Part shown: positions 34,077 through 35,485 of the stretch, piece by piece
Layout of the letters: each line of letters begins with the position of its first letter
How positions within the stretch are numbered: the stretch's first letter is position 1
DNA from: Halomonas sp. DQ26W
GTDB lineage: Bacteria; Pseudomonadota; Gammaproteobacteria; Pseudomonadales; Halomonadaceae
DNA length: 35,485 nt
Direction: 5' to 3'
Assembly: GCF_003339685.1 (NCBI RefSeq)
Contig: NZ_QPKI01000034.1
Coordinates: 1 to 35,485, forward strand
The notes under the pieces: generated by a model
Told to the model about the DNA's origin: nothing
The model's input: only the letters and a program-made list of their open reading frames with translations
Database searches by the model: none
Position numbers and translations under genes: made by a program

Positions 34077-34101
34077 CGCCCGTTCATTCTGTCGGGCGTT
34101 T
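34077..34101 (+). terminator. Hairpin terminator after the LuxR-type gene
   Basis: CGCCCG (34077-34082) and CGGGCG (34093-34098) form a 6-bp stem with a 10-base loop, followed by TTT. It is a likely terminator separating the export operon from the adhesin gene, which should then have its own promoter in 34102-34248. No clear promoter is seen there. Confidence 0.65.
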
Positions 34102-34248
34102 CTCGTCAATGTTTCTGTCCATCGGTCCAATATCAATGCAACGTTTCGTAACCTAATGTGACGGTATAAGCCAGTAATGGGGCTGCCCTGGATATTCCCA
34201 GTCGACCCGTTCAGGCGCCAATAATGATCAAGTCGCGGGGAGTCACCC

Positions 34249-35485
34249 ATGAGCATTGCTACTGTCGTATCCATTTCCGGTCAGGCGTGGGCGCGTGATG
34301 CCGATGGCAACATGCGTGAACTTCGCGTGGGTGACACCCTGGTCGAGGGCGAATCGCTAATCACTTCCGATAATGGTCGCGTCGAACTCGATTTTGCCGA
34401 CAGCCTGGACCCGACCGTCATCGAGGGTGGCCAGGTCGTCGCCATGACACCTGAACTCGATGCCGACCTGCCTGTGGACATGGGTGAGTTCAGCGCCCTG
34501 GACGAAGACCTGGAAGCACTGTTGGCAGCCCTGGAGGATGACGACGTCGACCTGCTTGACGTGCTCGACGCCACCGCGGCCGGTGCCGGCCCGGGCGGCG
34601 GCGCCGATGGCGGCCACACATTCGTCCAACTGGCCCGTATCGCCGAAAACGTCGACCCGCTGGCGTTCGAGTTCGGGGAGGATGAGTTCGAAGAGTCGCC
34701 GGAAATTGAAGGGGCGGGGCTGTTGGTGGCTGAGGCGGAGGAAGAGCCGGAACTGATAACTGAGCCCGATCCGTTGCCGCCTGGCTCCATCACGGTGTCG
34801 ATCGACAACATCAATAGCGAAAACGTTACCCAAGTGCCTATTACCGGGACGACAAGTAATGTTCCGGTTGGTAGTACGATTACCATCGTAGTAACGGACC
34901 AGGAGGGAAATACAGCCACTACGGAAGCAACGGTCAATCCTGATGGTAGCTATCAAGCGGAGATCGACCTTACCGACCTGGTCGATGGGCCCGTATCCGT
35001 TGATGCAAGTGTTGTCGATCAAGCCGGTGAAACGCAGACCGCAGACGATGACGCGGTCAAGGATACTTTTGCCGAGGCCAGCATCACCATCGACACCATT
35101 GCCGGTGACGATGTGATCAACGGCGAAGAAGCCACTCAGACCATCACCATCACCGGTACCGTAGGCGGTGACGCCCGCGAGGGCGACACCGTTACTCTGA
35201 CTGTGGGCGGCCAGGAGTTCACCGGTCTGGTGGGCGAGGACCTGACCTACGCCATCGACGTGCCGGGCAGCCTGCTGGCCGACAACGACAGCGTCAACGC
35301 CGAAGTGACCGGCAGCGACGACGCGGGCAACCCCTACAGCGCCGATGCTGATCGTAGTTATGATGTCGACACCACCGCCCCGACGGTCACCGTGACCCTG
35401 GGCGACGACGGCGCCCCGCTGGCCGAAGGCGAAGAGACCACCATCACCATCGACTTCAGCGAAGTGGCCTACGGCACCGACGGCC
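34249..35485 (+). CDS. Giant LapA-like repeat adhesin, N-terminal part, with retention module and TAAG site
   Basis: The gene starts at ATG 34249 with GGGGAG nine bases upstream and is still open at the window edge, giving at least 412 residues. Residues 1-105 match the LapA-type retention module that anchors an adhesin in its TolC pore (MSIATVVSISGQAWARDADG, RELRVGDTLVEGESLITSD, FADSLDPTVIEGGQV). TAAG at 109-112, followed by a Gly-rich stretch and HTFVQLARI, fits the site cut by LapG-type proteases. After an acidic linker (about 145-180), Ig-like repeats of about 100 residues begin (SITVSIDNINSENVTQ, ASITIDTIAGDDVINGEE). Secretion by the adjacent exporter and use in surface attachment are expected. 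The C-terminal secretion signal is beyond the window. Confidence 0.9.
   Translation, partial: MSIATVVSISGQAWARDADGNMRELRVGDTLVEGESLITSDNGRVELDFADSLDPTVIEGGQVVAMTPELDADLPVDMGEFSALDEDLEALLAALEDDDVDLLDVLDATAAGAGPGGGADGGHTFVQLARIAENVDPLAFEFGEDEFEESPEIEGAGLLVAEAEEEPELITEPDPLPPGSITVSIDNINSENVTQVPITGTTSNVPVGSTITIVVTDQEGNTATTEATVNPDGSYQAEIDLTDLVDGPVSVDASVVDQAGETQTADDDAVKDTFAEASITIDTIAGDDVINGEEATQTITITGTVGGDAREGDTVTLTVGGQEFTGLVGEDLTYAIDVPGSLLADNDSVNAEVTGSDDAGNPYSADADRSYDVDTTAPTVTVTLGDDGAPLAEGEETTITIDFSEVAYGTDG

Noticed and set aside
1..35485. CRISPR arrays, rRNA or complete insertion sequences
   Set aside because: No regularly spaced repeats, no rRNA-like sequence and no transposase reading frame were found.

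Overview
The window looks like chromosome of a high-GC, halophilic gammaproteobacterium, most likely Halomonas or a close relative in the Halomonadaceae. The evidence is the overall base composition, the gene order metG / soluble RnfB-like ferredoxin / nth, an ActP/CbrA-like solute-sensing kinase, DNA polymerase II, ThiI with a rhodanese domain, and a Lap-type type I secretion and adhesin locus. No rRNA, tRNA, CRISPR array or complete insertion sequence was found.

Layout. 1-236 holds a dispersed REP-like repeat. 237-1376 is a short DUF294 nucleotidyltransferase. It converges on a four-gene signalling operon on the minus strand (6958 down to 1578): single-domain response regulator, degenerate kinase fused to a DnaQ-type exonuclease, small two-helix membrane protein, and SLC5 transporter-histidine kinase. 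7160-9484 carries a glutathione transferase, a small membrane protein and a stand-alone protein with the zinc and dyad residues of carboxysomal (CsoSCA) carbonic anhydrase. 9582-13282 is nth, an RnfB-like ferredoxin and metG. 13435-14392 is a DUF421 membrane protein and a small lipoprotein, whose paralogue lies at 21290-21562.

14700-16630 is an AT-rich islet unlike its surroundings. It contains two attC-like sites (15698-15747 and 16384-16443), a 189-residue membrane protein of unknown function, a secreted Cys-rich mini-protein gene broken by a 5-bp duplication, and a small CxxC/CxxC protein. The islet is bracketed by a perfect 23-bp inverted repeat. I read it as a remnant gene-cassette array without an integrase.

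16751-27013 is mostly housekeeping: polB, an unrecognised membrane protein, a second glutathione transferase, a large bifunctional penicillin-binding protein, thiI and a short unknown protein.

27488 to the right edge is a biofilm adhesin locus: a TolC-OmpA-SPOR fusion, a LapB-like ABC exporter, a LapC-like membrane-fusion protein, a translationally coupled LuxR-type regulator with a degenerate receiver domain, and the N-terminus of a giant adhesin. The adhesin has a TAAG site at residues 109-112, as expected for a LapG-cleaved retention module. It runs off the window, and no lapD or lapG gene is present here.
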